A stretch of 64,000 nucleotides of DNA from NCBI GenBank assembly GCA_029204225.1, contig CM055115.1:10709504-10773503 (forward strand). The letters are read 5' to 3'. The DNA comes from Diphasiastrum complanatum. Taxonomy: Eukaryota; Streptophyta; Lycopodiopsida; Lycopodiales; Lycopodiaceae. Position 1 is the stretch's first letter; each line of letters starts with the position of its first letter. Shown piece after piece: positions 20,641-31,620 of the stretch. The notes below the pieces were generated by a model. The model was not told the DNA's origin and ran no database searches. It saw only the letters and a program-made list of their open reading frames with translations. The position numbers and the translations under genes are program-made.

Positions 20641-21857
20641 AGTGTTAAGACGATATGTCTAGTTGCAAGATATACGGGCTATTATTGATGAAGCTCATTC
20701 GGGGTCCGCGGGTGGACATTTTCCCACCGAAATAATCGTGCGTAAGATTTTGCAGGCAGGGCCAAGGCTGTGGAAAGATACTACGACATTATGTCATAGT
20801 TGCGATGTTTGTCAATGACAAGGGCGGCCGGTTCCCACCATGTATTATCCATTGGTACCACTATAGCCAATAGAGCCATTTCAGCGATGGGCATTGGATT
20901 TTAGTGGTAAAATTAACCCGACTTTGGCAAATGGGCACAAATATATTGACATAGCAACTGATTACGCTACGAAGTGGGTAGAAGCAAAAGCCTTGTTGGA
21001 CAATACTACAAAATCCACTGCCGAATTCATATTTAATAATATTTTAACTCAATTTGGATGTCCATTAGAAATTGTGTCTGATAGAGGTCCACATTTTGTG
21101 AATAATACTTTGAAGGAGATCGACATATTTGTTCCGAATTAATCCCAAGATGCAAACTTCTTATTATCCACGCGGTAATGGTCAAGCCGAGGCTACCAAT
21201 AAAACGTTGAAGGCTATTATAGCAAAACATGTGTTGGAAAAAGGAGGTTCATGGCATGAAGTTTTACAACCAGCGTTATGGGTGTATCGCACAGCCAATA
21301 AGATTTCTATCAGATACACACCATTCCAATTGGTTCATGGCATGGATGCTGTTATGCCATATGAGTTCATCTTGCCAACTCTCTGCATTCAAGGTGCATA
21401 TAATCTGGGCAACAATGAAGTATTGCGTGAGCAATTAGTTGCGTTGGAAAACATAGAGGAGCATCGAGGCTATGGTTACTGGCAGAATTGGCTAATCAAA
21501 CAACAACAAGCTCGATGGTTTGACAAGCACATCCATGAGCGAGAACTAAAAAAAGGAGATTTGGTATTGTACTACCCGGGGAGTATTACAAATACTCTGA
21601 AATCCAAGGATCAACATTGGGAGGGACCGGTACCAAACAGGATTCTAGATATATTTGGTAATAATATGTTGATTTCTTGGAAGAACCCACAATGGGTGCC
21701 GTTTATTGTAAACAATAGCAAGATAAAGGTTTATCACCCTCATGAAGAAATGGGGGATATCAATAGAGGGTTCATCTATTCCTTATTCGGCATTATGAAG
21801 GCAGGCATTACATTCAACCAACGTCAGTTGGGAGAATCGTCGCGGAAGCCTGGATGA
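20641..21857 (+). pseudogene. Gypsy-F integrase
   Basis: The zinc module reads HSGSAGGHF then CHSCDVCQ (20,690-20,815), followed by a TGA and a TAG. The catalytic core has RWALDFSGKINP (first Asp), IVSDRGPHFVNN (second Asp, 21,075-21,105) and YYPRGNGQAEATNKTLK (Glu, 21,160-21,205). A frameshift near 21,130 lies between the second and third. From 21,129 a 242-codon frame runs through WVYRTANK to a GPY/F-like tail (HWEGPVPNRILDIFGN). The DDE triad is complete but split over two frames. Confidence 0.9.
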
Positions 21858-22038
21858 CGATTTCGTATGGAGACGCATGTGAAAGAAAAACACATGGCAA
21901 TATATATATAAGTAGATTCACATCTTTGGGCAATGATATTATGTAGCTAGGTAATGATAGTCATGTTCACAATTTGTGATGAAATTTGATACGGGTTCAT
22001 TTTAGAGGATCACTAGATAGTTGGACTGTGATTGATAA

Positions 22039-22875
22039 TGTAGGAAAAATAGTAAATATTCTTCCTTAGAGAACATGATTAAAGTTTGAATAAATCAAAC
22101 TAATATCATTGTCTTCAATCGAGATTGTATCTGATCTATGTACTAATAGAATAGTATTAGTTCTGATTGAATATGCGTGCGAAAATTATGTGCGGAAGTA
22201 AGAGACAACTTAAAACAGTTTTAGACAATTAGAAATTGTTGATCAAAAACAAAATTATGATTTTGAATCTGATTCAGTATACATCTCTTGCTATCTTATC
22301 TTGATGTTGTGTCTCTGATTGAATGAGTTGGTTACAACGAGTAGTGCACATGTATTTATATTGCTACAGGACAGGTCTTTTACCCTTTTATTTATAGGTC
22401 TTTTGGCCTTTCAATTCTGTAACAGTAGATCTAACTATTTACAACAGTTGATATTTAAATAGACGCTTCATTTTCAAGGTCAAATAATTGTTGTTCGCGA
22501 CAGTCTATCTCTTCTACTCAGCTTTGTGTTTCGTGAATTATTCACGACAATTGTGTCTTTCCGACATTTTCATGTTTCGTGAATTGTTCATGATAGATGA
22601 CAGTTTCTGAGCTTCAAGTAGAGGCCAGAACATTTCGCGAATTGTTTGTGACAATTTCACGACATTTGAGATTTGAACAGGAAACAGAATATTTTTGCGA
22701 CAAGATTCTGTTCGCGAATCTTTCGAGTTGACTGCAAGATAAAGTTTGCAAATCATTCGAGGTTGATCACGAATAAAAATATTTCGAGTTCATGTTTGTT
22801 TCTTTCTTATCCTTTGTCAAGTAAACTGCACGCTTTGTTAGTAGAATCAAGATCTGTTTGATTAGTTGTTCTACA
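22039..22875 (-). repeat. Copia-D2 3' LTR
   Basis: It starts TGTAGGAAAAATAG and ends TTGTTCTACA in plus-strand order. A TATA-like site (GTATTTATA, 22,352-22,360; minus strand TATAAATAC) sits mid-LTR. Compared with the other LTR, many CG dinucleotides have become TG or CA. Confidence 0.9.
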
Positions 22876-24046
22876 GCTCCGTCTCAAAGTGGGCAGTTGG
22901 ATTAACCCCAATCTTCTTTGTTGCTTCTTGAACAAAGCTTTACTGAGTGGCTTTGTAAAGATATCAGTTGTCATATCCTTTGTGGGTATGAGGATTGTCT
23001 TCAGTATCTTCTTCTCGACTAAGTCCCAAATAACATGATACTTGATAGCTATGTGCTTCGTTTTTGAATGAAATAGAGGATCTTTCGTAAGATAGATTGT
23101 TGAGGTGTTATCCATTAACAAGACATAAGGTTCATAAATAGATTTATCAAATCCTTCTAATATCTGTTTGATCTAGATTAGTTCGTTTGCCATCTTGGCT
23201 ACTGCTACATATTCTGCTTCATAGGAAGATTGAGCTACTGTTGTTTGCTTCTTGCTTATCCAGAGTATGGCTGTGTCTGATGCTAGAGTACAACTCCTGA
23301 AATACTTTTGCTATCATTCTTCATGGATGCCCAGCAGCTTGTGTCACTTTGAAGATTCGATGTGAAATCCAGCTTCCTTCGAATAACACAGTCCATAGTC
23401 TTTCGTTTCCTGGAGATATTGTAATTATAATCTCTTTTCCAACTTCCAATGCAACGATCTTGGGTTTCGATTATATTGGCTCACCCTGTGTACTGGAAAC
23501 GTTATATCAGGTCTGGTGTTGTCTGCTAGATATAACAATGATCCAATCAGCCTACGATAGGGTGTTTTGGCCATTCGTTTCTCTTCCTCGAGAGTCTGCA
23601 GACAATCTGCTTTGCTAAGTATTGTTCAAGGTATCATGGGAGTATGCACACCTTTGCATTCGAGCATGTTGAAGTCTTCAATGATCTTTTGAGTGTACTT
23701 TTGTTGGTGAAGATACAACTTACCTCCTTCAAAGTCTCTTTGGATCTGAAAGCCTAGATAGATTTTAGCTTCTCCTAGATCAACGATCTCAAATATTTCA
23801 AAAATGTCTCTTTTGACATCTGAAATTTACTTATCTCGTCTTGAGAAGATAAGCGTGTCATTAACATAGACCGCTAGAATGATTGATATAGACATTTGAT
23901 TCAACGAATAGAGGTTTGAAGCCTAAGGAATGTAGTGCTTCCTCCTTCTTTCTATACCATTGTCTAGCTGCTTGTTTCAGACCATAAATGCTTTTATTCA
24001 TGTGACATCCGTATTCTAGATATTTTTGGTTTACAAAACCAAGTGG
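22876..24046 (-). pseudogene. Copia-D2 RT second half and RNase H, decayed
   Basis: Near 23,860-23,885 the catalytic box reads YVND in place of YVDD, so a catalytic Asp has become Asn. Downstream are KTPYRRLIGSLLYL (23,520-23,580) and an RNase H tail frame at 22,880-23,121 with LMDNTSTIYLTKDPLF, HIAIKYHV and TDIFTKPLS. Several stops and frameshifts separate these pieces. Clearly dead. Confidence 0.8.
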
Positions 24047-24562
24047 CTAATCCCTAAATAAATCTTCTTCCAATTCTGCATGCAAGAAAGCAGTCTTCTC
24101 ATCCACAATATGGATTTTTAGATCATGAGCCACTGCATATGCAAATAACAAGCGAATTGATGTATGTGTGACTACCGGTGAGAAAGTATCAGTGTAGTCG
24201 ATTCCATACTTTTGTGAAAAACCTTTAGCAACCAACATTGCTTTGTATCTGATGTTATCTCCATCAAGACCTGTTTTAATCTTGTAGATCCACTTGCATT
24301 TGACTAGTTTCCTTCCATCAGAAATAGGTGCAAGTGTCCATACATTGTTCTTATACATGGATGATATTTCATCCTCCATTGCTTGAATCCATCGATCTTC
24401 AAAGAATCCACAAAATTTGATGGCTGTATTAAAAACATCCTGACCATACCTTTCTGGTGGTTTTTGTTGTCTGTCAGATCTTCTTGCAATTGGTTTTGAG
24501 TTTGATTCTGATTCAAGCTTTTCTGCTAGAATTCGAATTGGTGATTCGAGTCTGTCATGCAC
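24047..24562 (-). pseudogene. Copia-D2 RT N-terminal part
   Basis: A 171-codon frame: an RT leader (RWIQAMEDEISSMYKNNVW), CKWIYKIKTGLDGD, MLVAKGFSQKYGIDY, DTFSPVV, and IVDEKTAFLHAELEED holding the first catalytic Asp (usual form VDVKTAFLHGELEE). It starts almost directly after the gag/zinc-knuckle region, with a scrap reading KYIVDSAL, perhaps the last trace of protease. Confidence 0.85.
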
Positions 24563-24829
24563 TCGATCTTGACCTCCCTCTGAATCTGGTAATTCTCTTT
24601 CATCTTCTGCTTGTTTTTCTTCTGACCTCGTTGGTAGCTCATAATAGTTTTTGAGAATTTCATAGCCACTAGAGCACTGTCTACTATGTATTTCGACTCA
24701 TCTCGTATTGGATTAGATGAACATCATAGATCAGCACTAACATAAGCTGCTGAGTTCCTTGTTGTCATGTCTTCTGTTGCTCTGGGCATTCTGCTTTGTC
24801 TTTGACATAGTTTGAATCTGAATCTGAAG

Positions 24830-25050
24830 GTTAGCTTTGATTTTGCTCCTTTTTGTTTATTGGATTTTGATAACAGTCTACTGTTGCATGACCTTGTTTA
24901 TGACAATGAATGCATTCAATCTTTGGATTTAACCAACAATTTTTTTTTGTGTGATCTAATCGTTTGCATCTATTGCAGATCTTCTTATCACCAGAATTTT
25001 TCTGTTGTTTACCAGATTGTTGTTCATTTATCTTGGACTCATTCTATTTA
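24830..25050 (-). pseudogene. Copia-D2 double zinc knuckle
   Basis: Read on the minus strand, two CCHC boxes lie 15-20 residues apart: CNRCKRLDHTKKNC and CIHCHKQGHATVDC. Both have the CX2CX4HX4C spacing. They belong to the C-terminal nucleocapsid part of gag and would bind the element RNA. A stop separates them from the capsid frame. Confidence 0.8.
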
Positions 25051-25094
25051 GATGACTCCCTCTTAAACTTAGACTTCTTAGAAGATTGATTCTG

Positions 25095-25724
25095 CTAAGT
25101 AAAAAGAGCATTTTTGGAATCACCATTATCGTCATAGCGTTCATGAACTTCTAATTCCTCCTTGACTCCGTCTATTGCCTGTTTAAGTGTCATCGTCACA
25201 TCTTTCGCTGATAAGGTTCGAGTTGTGTGGAATGGCCTGGGTAGGGCTCGAAGAAAATAACTAAGCTGCTTTTCCCTAGAAATTGTATTTTCTGCACCAG
25301 AATTTTGCAAGGAAATAAACATATCTTTAATCTTTCGCACAAATGTGTTTAGGTCTTTGCCATCCCACTGTAGGTAAGTTAATTGGTCTTCCAAGAACAG
25401 GATTTGATTAGAAGATCGAGTCTTGTTCTTGGTTTGCAATTCTTCCAATAAATCCTTTACGTTTGAAATTATTGTAAGATCTAGCATTATATTGTCATGT
25501 ATTGAAGACGCAATAATTGCTATAGCTTTGTCATTTTTTAAACTCCATTCTTGAAGTTCTTTGCCAGAAGTAGCTACTAACTTCTCCTCAATTGGTTCTA
25601 CCCATTGCCACAGACCTTCGCCCTTTAACAAGAGTGAAGTCTTTAATTTCCGAATGAAGTAGTTTGAACATTTTGGATCCAAGATCGTAGTGATCTTAGC
25701 TTGAATGTTGATGATCGACGACAT
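25095..25724 (-). pseudogene. Copia-D2 gag
   Basis: A 209-codon open frame from MSSIINIQAKITTILD to ENALFT, the most intact gag of this family here. It includes RKLKTSLLLKGEGLWQWVEP, SLKNDKAIAIIASS, YLQWDGKDLNTFV and YFLRALPRPFHTTRTL. The start is set by the Met directly after a 170-bp leader from the primer site. A TAG-type stop cuts it before the zinc knuckles. Confidence 0.85.
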
Positions 25725-25888
25725 CTTCTAGTTCTGAATAACTCTAGATAACGGCCTGCTAATAGATGTATGAAGAATGCTGAGACGGGTACGAAGATAC
25801 CAATGCATCGACTCTGATTCGTTCTGATATCACTGTATCAATTTTGAACCTGTACATTTTGATACCACTATCAGATTTAATTTCGTAT

Positions 25889-25900
25889 GCTCTGATACCA
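25889..25900 (-). promoter_or_regulatory. Copia-D2 primer binding site
   Basis: The minus strand reads TGGTATCAGAGC, the exact plant initiator tRNA-Met complement, one base inside the 5' LTR end. It primes minus-strand DNA synthesis. Confidence 0.95.
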
Positions 25901-25901
25901 C

Positions 25902-26747
25902 TGTAGGAAAAATAGTAATTATTCTTCCACAGAGAACACAATTAAAGTTCGAATAAATCAAACTAATATGAGTGCCTTCAATCGGGATTGTATTCGATCT
26001 ATGTACTAAAAGAATAGTATTAGTTCTGATTGAATATGCATGCAAAAATTATGTGCGGAAGTAAGAGACAACTTAAGACAATTTTAGACAATTAGAAATT
26101 GTTGATCAAAAACGAATCTATAATTTTGAATTTGATTCAGTATACATCTCTTGCTGTCTTATCTCGCTGTTGTGTCTCTGATTGAATTAGTTCGTTACAA
26201 CGAGTAGCGCACATGTATTTATATTGCTACAGGACAGGTCTTTTGGCCTTTCATTTATAGGCTTTTTGGCCTTTCAATTTTGTAACAGTAGATCTAACCG
26301 TTTACGACAGTTGATATTCAAATAGACGCTTTGTTTTTAAGGTCGAATAATTTCTGTTCGTGAATATTTTGCGATAGTCTGTCTCTTCTACTCAGCTTTG
26401 GGTTTCGTGAATTATTCGCGACAATTGTCTCATCGTGACATTTTCATGTTTCGCGAATTGTTCACGATAGATGACATTTTCTGAGCTTGAAGTAGAATCC
26501 AGAACATTTTGCGAATTGTTTGTGACAATTTTGCGACATCTGAGATTTGAACAGGAAACAGAATATTTTTGAGACAAGATTCTGTTCGCAAATCTTTCGA
26601 GTTGACTGCAAGACTCAAAGTTCGCGAATCGTTCGAGGTTGATCACGAATAAAAATGTTGCGAGTTCGCGTTTGTTTCTTATCCTTTGTCAAGTAAACTT
26701 CGCACTTTGTTAGTAGAATCAAGATATGTTTGATTAGTTGTTCTACA
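25902..26747 (-). repeat. Copia-D2 5' LTR with palindrome-rich U3
   Basis: The ends are TGTAGG and TTCTACA. The TATA-like site is GTATTTATA at 26,215-26,223 (minus strand TATAAATAC). Upstream of it in transcription (26,340-26,670), the U3 holds several near-palindromes around TTCGCGAAT, CGTGAATTATTCGCG and GCGAATTGTTCACG, more intact here than in the 3' LTR. Confidence 0.9.
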
Positions 26748-28361
26748 GATAGTCATCCTGTTACAGAGATATGGCTGAGAACAGAGTACAAAGAAGGCCA
26801 CAACGATGTCAGGAGGATGTTCCAACGGTCGAGACAGAACATGGGATATACGTGAATCGGTGACAACACAACCATTGGAAAGCCAACAGGTGGAGAGGCA
26901 ACTGGACAAAAATCAGTTAGGAGGATTTGAGTGCTGGAACATCGGTTCTTGAATTCTTGGCGTGCCTATTTTGTTTTGGATATGTATAGGCATACTTGTC
27001 TTGTATGGACTGCTGACTATAACTAGCAGATGGAAGATCAAAGTGTGAAGTAATTAATAAGTACTGGGCTATGGAATATTTTGTACATCAATTTCGATTA
27101 TAGTGAAATATGAGAAAATGGTGTATACTTGATTAACTGTGGTGTGTGTAGGCATATATACATTTGAATTGCTATTTAAAATGAGTAATCATTAACAATT
27201 ATATGAATTAATTTACTAGGAAGTGCGGAAGCGCACTAAATATTGTTACATGTGGATGTAATACAAAATATTGTTCATAACAGTTCTATTGTGGTAGGAT
27301 GTTACAAACCCTTGTGTCAAGTGATTTTGGGTAGGATTGTATGATAATTTTTATAACGGGTACTTGGAAAATGCTATGTATACCCAATTTCATTATAGTT
27401 TAGCAACTAGATTAACCGTAGTGCATAAGTTGCAGTTATATTACGGGTTTTGCGCATATCTTGCGATGTTACAATGACATTGCTACGGTCCCTTCAGTTC
27501 GGAACAGATATGACGGTGAACGGCTGACTGATTACATCCATACAAAGTGATGATGAGTCCAATCAGAGTAGTAGAGATTTTGGCAGGAGTCGGATTTGAA
27601 GGCACAGACAGTATTGGCATGGGCGGTTTTACAGGGCAAAATGAAGGTAAACAATTCTGACGAGATTGAAATCTTAACATGAAGTTTTATGTTTTTTGTG
27701 GCGGAATATTTTTATGAAACTGAGCAAGTTTCAAGGCACACAATGATGTACATTATAGTATCATTCAAAGACAGGCCAAGTTTAAACCTTGGCTGGCCGG
27801 AGAATGTCGGAATTTTGACACCTTATACACAGTGATAGTGAAATATGTCGATGATTCATATCCACTATTACGGAGGATATATTGTTGTTGGGAGGAGGAT
27901 TTTCAGCAGTGAGTACAACAGACCGAAGATTGCATCACTAAAAGAAAGGCCAACAAGGAAACCCAATGTACCGTAACATACGAGACCTTAGAGTTTCGCC
28001 ATTTTATAGCGATTACGACGAATCAAACGCAGGAGCTGTTCTTGAATAAAACCTACACACCAATCACCATTGAATGGCTAAACAAACTAATGTTGACGAA
28101 GCAAACACCACGATTGGTATTAGGCATCATAGATGATTATCAGAATCTCTTACTCAAGCCATTGCGGTATGGATTGACCACTCCCTCACCAAAACCAATG
28201 GTTTGGACATCACCACCTATGATGGCGAGATACAAACCAATTACGATCGATGCACAGGGCAGAGGTGAATCCGTGACTCATTGCTCAGGAATGCATACTT
28301 CAAGTGAAAGTGAGAGTGAACACAATAGCAAAGACGTCAAAAAGAGAAAGCGACAGAAGAA
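26748..28361 (+). mobile_element. Gypsy-F 3' internal region (fullest copy)
   Basis: It follows gypsy-F integrase once copia-D2 is set aside. Readable pieces are WLRTEYKEGHNDV near 26,770; SPIRVVEILAGVGFEGT near 27,555-27,605; VKYVDDSYPLLRRIY near 27,835; and the frame 28,042-28,413 with TYTPITIEWLNKLML and a Ser/Glu-rich tract, then a very basic end (KKRKRQKK). I do not recognise a domain. Its place between integrase and polypurine tract fits the extra 3' region or ORF of Athila/Tat gypsy lineages. Interrupted throughout. Confidence 0.6.
28338..28361 (+). promoter_or_regulatory. Gypsy-F polypurine tract
   Basis: The purine-rich run AAAAAGAGAAAGCGACAGAA lies directly before the LTR-like start. 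The same tract is seen inverted near 2,377-2,400. It would prime plus-strand synthesis. Confidence 0.7.
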
Positions 28362-28698
28362 AGTTGGGAGATGTCATGGTAAGACATCTATGAAGTTAAA
28401 GTTGATAGGTTAGTTAATGTTTAGTCGTATTCGGGAGGAACCCAAACAGTTCGTAAGTGACCACAAGGTCATCAATTGTGGTTTCCATGCGGTCTCTATG
28501 CGAAGCTGAACTGACTACTTGTAGTCATTATGAAGGGTTGCAATACTGGATTGCAGTATCCTCACAAAAGTATAAATAGGATATTTGGAGCCAGATTGGG
28601 GGCTTTTGGATTTTTGTTTAGGCAGTAGTATGTTCAAAAGACTAAGGGTGAGAGCCGGGCGTTTTAGTGTTCAGTACTCCATATTCTATATTGTATTG
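28362..28698 (+). repeat. Gypsy-F 3' LTR, first ~340 bp
   Basis: Matches the reverse complement of 37,915-38,240. It contains GATGTCATGGTAAGACA near the start and a TATA box (TATAAATAGG, 28,571-28,580). It is cut after TTGTATTGCAAG by block H, so the transcribed half of the LTR is missing. Confidence 0.8.
28571..28580 (+). promoter_or_regulatory. TATA box in gypsy-F LTR
   Basis: TATAAATAGG lies about 210 bp into the LTR. The homologous site in the 37.5-kb LTR reads CATAAATAGG on the minus strand, slightly decayed. Confidence 0.6.
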
Positions 28699-31272
28699 CA
28701 AGAGAAAACAGTATGCATTAAAGATTTTTCAATATGAAGCTGCGACATCTATGACATACACAATTGCATCATCTATCACAGATTGAATATGCAGGTAGCA
28801 GAGTGTGAGAACAAAATGAGGAAACTTACATGTCAGGTTCTCTTCTCAGGTCTCCTCCAGCTCTAGCCCGTAGGAAATCAAAGACCAATCATGCAAAGGT
28901 TAGGCTTCCGGGAGTGTGTAGTGTTGCTGGAGTTCACCTTGTAGACACCAAGAAGTGTTGCTCCTAAGTGCAGACTAGTTGCCAGAATGACTGATAGTCG
29001 TGCAGGATCCAAAGTGAGCTCATGCAGTTCACGGACAGCTTGATATCATCTTCCTCATCAGTCTTCTACAAACTGTGTTTAGCAAGTTTCAATCGACAAA
29101 GCAACAGAGACAACATCCTTCGATTGCTCCATAGTAGACAACAATGACAGCTCTAGTTCAATGATGGCTCTTCAACGATAATCAGACATACATTCTGAAT
29201 GGGTCCCCATATCAGTGATGGAGTTAACATTTGCTCAAATCAGTCCTAGGATTTGGAATTATTCTCAGTCAGAATATCCATTGCTAATAGCGATTCCTCA
29301 CTGGTTTTAGTAGCCTGATAACAAAGCTCTCACTCTTTCATAGACCGATGTTTGATATTTAGTATTCAAACATCTGTGGAATGCACTTAATTAGCAGGAA
29401 TACATACAAGTCATCATACTGAACTTCCTCAGAATCATTGAAAAGTCTATACTCAGAACTGCACATATGGATCATTGCTTTGATAGGAGTCATCATGAAG
29501 TTAGTTATCTCATCACTATAAAAGTATACTGAGAATCCATACTTCAAACATGATGTAAGATCAGTACAGACCAGTACTCATAATGCAACTGCTTAAATGC
29601 ACGGTGAGCACTCCCATAGAGATCGATTGAAGGTAATCTCTCAGTTTCACATCAAAGTAGTGATGTCTGCTTAGACCCGATAGGTGCTGCTTAACGCAAT
29701 CATGCTCATGTAGGTACTGAAACAATGGTCTCTTCAAATGATCGCACCATAAACTAAATCTCGACTGAAAACTGAGTGGTATTCGCACTATGAGGATGGT
29801 CAATGACGATAGTTCTCAGCTGTAGCAGTAGCGATGGAATGCCTCAAATCTTTCATGGAGGATAGAGAGCAACGTGATGAAACTTCTATGAGTCAACGTG
29901 CGTTCAGAGGATGCTCATGTTGTAAGCTAGGATTTATCTCCCTATCCCGTCCGTTAGTCATCATGATCTGCATCAATCGCTCAGTATGCAACCTCCACAA
30001 ATCTTAATCAAAGTAGTTAATGCAACAACGTTGGTCAATCAGAATTTGGAGCTCTGAGACTGCCCATATCAGCTCTTGAGCAGGAGTAGACTTAACCAGT
30101 AATCCATCGTTCTCATAATCAAAGTACCATTCCCCTGAAGCTCTTACGTACTTGGGTGATCAATACTCTCAGAAACAAGATATTCAACAATACTGACGTT
30201 ACTCAGAGTAAATGAGATGCCTTCAGCTACATATCTCTCCATGAACACATTGAAATCTACCACACTCTCCATCTTTGATATGTGTTGGCTCTGCGACAGT
30301 GATTTTGACAGATGAACTCAAGAAATTCTCAAAGATAATGATCAGTTCCACGATCCTTTCGGCTCTCATGAAAGGAAAGTTGGTCACCATCACCCTCAAC
30401 GAATTACGTAAAGAGGGAATATCACCATCGCACCTCTGCAAGGCTATTCGATAAAACAAACATGAAAGCATAATGATATGAAAAAACAGAGCTGGTTCTC
30501 GATCTGGTTCTGTTTGCGTGAGGCTGGCCATGCATGTATATCCGTCAACGGATGACGGCCCAACCTTTTAATTTTTCATTTCATCCTACCCTTTGACCAT
30601 TCAACATTTCATTTTCAAGGGTTCATTTAGACTTTTTGGCTTTGTGCCATGTGGACTCTTAAATGGCATTGTGGAGTGTGGATACGGCCACATGGGCACC
30701 CATGACCAAAGTACATGGCCCATGAGGGTCAATGTTCTCATCTAACAGAAATGTCCATTTTGTTAACATGAGTCAAGGTCTTATGCCCGGTATTTCACAT
30801 TTTGTCGACATCCTCTTGATTTCAGACAGTCTTTGTCATTTTTCCGGTCCTTCTTGATAATTGATCTTTGGGTGGCTCTTATGAATTTAGGTACTTGCTT
30901 AAGTATGAAGGTTTTGCCCATTTTGGTCCTGTGGCCCATTGTCCTAGTGTGATATTTGATACTTGTAGTGCCCAATTTTCAGGTGATGGTATTTCTCATT
31001 CGACTTTTAATTGATGTTTTTGGTCCAAAAAGATCGGTTGGAGAAGAATGTTGGTCTTTGTGGAAAATTCTTGACATTTTCCAAATATTCAGGTGCTCAA
31101 AAATAATGGCCAGTCTCTGATTTCCACATAGGCTAGATGAAAGGAGAACCTGAAAAAAAAGTCTCAAACATCATATTATATTAATATAAAGCTTGGTTAC
31201 ATTGGCAATACACCAAAATTTTGGTAAGATCATGGATCAAAACAGAAATTACACAGCCATTTCTAATCATTA
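28699..31272. repeat. Block H, copy 1
   Basis: About 2.57 kb, repeated in the same orientation at 45,463-47,815 with many small indels. The left edge in both is AAACA.TATGCATTAAAG; the right edge in both is ACA.AGCCATTTCTAA, after which they differ. No TG...CA ends, no primer site and no target duplication, so it does not look like an LTR. The minus strand has coding-like stretches (next entry). Nature unknown. Confidence 0.7.
30223..30531 (-). pseudogene. Unknown minus-strand ORF in block H, copy 1
   Basis: A 102-residue frame beginning MASLTQTEPDREPALFF, with GDIPSLRNSLRVMVTNFPF and RAERIVELIIIFENFL. After a stop, readable text continues on the minus strand as ASGEWYFDYENDGLLVKSTP and ELIWAVSELQILIDQRC (30,020-30,150), then further broken pieces. 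The same text occurs in copy 2 (frame 46,977-47,159) with a deletion near the start. It looks like a decayed gene of at least 300 residues. No family recognised; no retroelement motif is present. Confidence 0.4.
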
Positions 31273-31620
31273 GGGCACTTTTTGAACTCAAAAAGGGCCT
31301 CTTCCTTGCCGCAACAAGTTTCTTAATCATAATTAGTGTAATGCTAATCCATCCTACATGGCACCTTTAACATGGGTTACCACATAGAGTGAGCATGAGT
31401 TAAGAGCTATCTCTAAGATCTATTTTCATAGACTTTAGTATGTTTGTTACATAGACTATACTAGGGTAACCTTAGAGTAGGACAAAGCCTATCATTGAAT
31501 GTCATCCCAAAAGTACAACACATAGGACCTAGGCATGACACAATACTCCATGTCTAGTTCATTTCAAATGCATACTTCGAACTAACATTAAGCCAAATTC
31601 TTTTTTGAAGATCTTCTTGG
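31273..31620. other. Unassigned spacer before gene J
   Basis: About 350 bp between block H and the first Met of gene J. No open frame, repeat or clear TATA box was recognised. It may hold the J promoter. Confidence 0.4.

Larger units (their letters stand above)
22039..26747 (-). mobile_element. Copia-D2, LTR-bounded, internally deleted
   Basis: Two LTRs (837 and 846 bp) with TGTAG...CTACA ends bracket about 3.0 kb of internal DNA on the minus strand. A tRNA-iMet primer site sits next to the 5' LTR. Internal order is gag, two zinc knuckles, RT start, decayed RT/RNase H. Most of protease and the whole integrase are missing, so the internal part is too short for a full copia (usually about 4 kb or more). 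Flanks GATAA/GATAG suggest a slightly decayed target duplication. Confidence 0.9.
20373..28698 (+). mobile_element. Gypsy-F 3' half, interrupted by copia-D2
   Basis: Plus-strand order: pre-integrase linker (20,373), integrase (to 21,857), a 3' region (resuming at 26,748), polypurine tract (28,338-28,361), then part of the 3' LTR. Copia-D2 occupies 22,039-26,747 and is flanked by GATAA and GATAG, a near-match 5-bp target duplication, so the parts form one nested element. Assignment to gypsy-F rests on the LTR, which matches the LTR next to gypsy gag at 37.5-38.2 kb. RT is absent from this copy. Confidence 0.7.
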
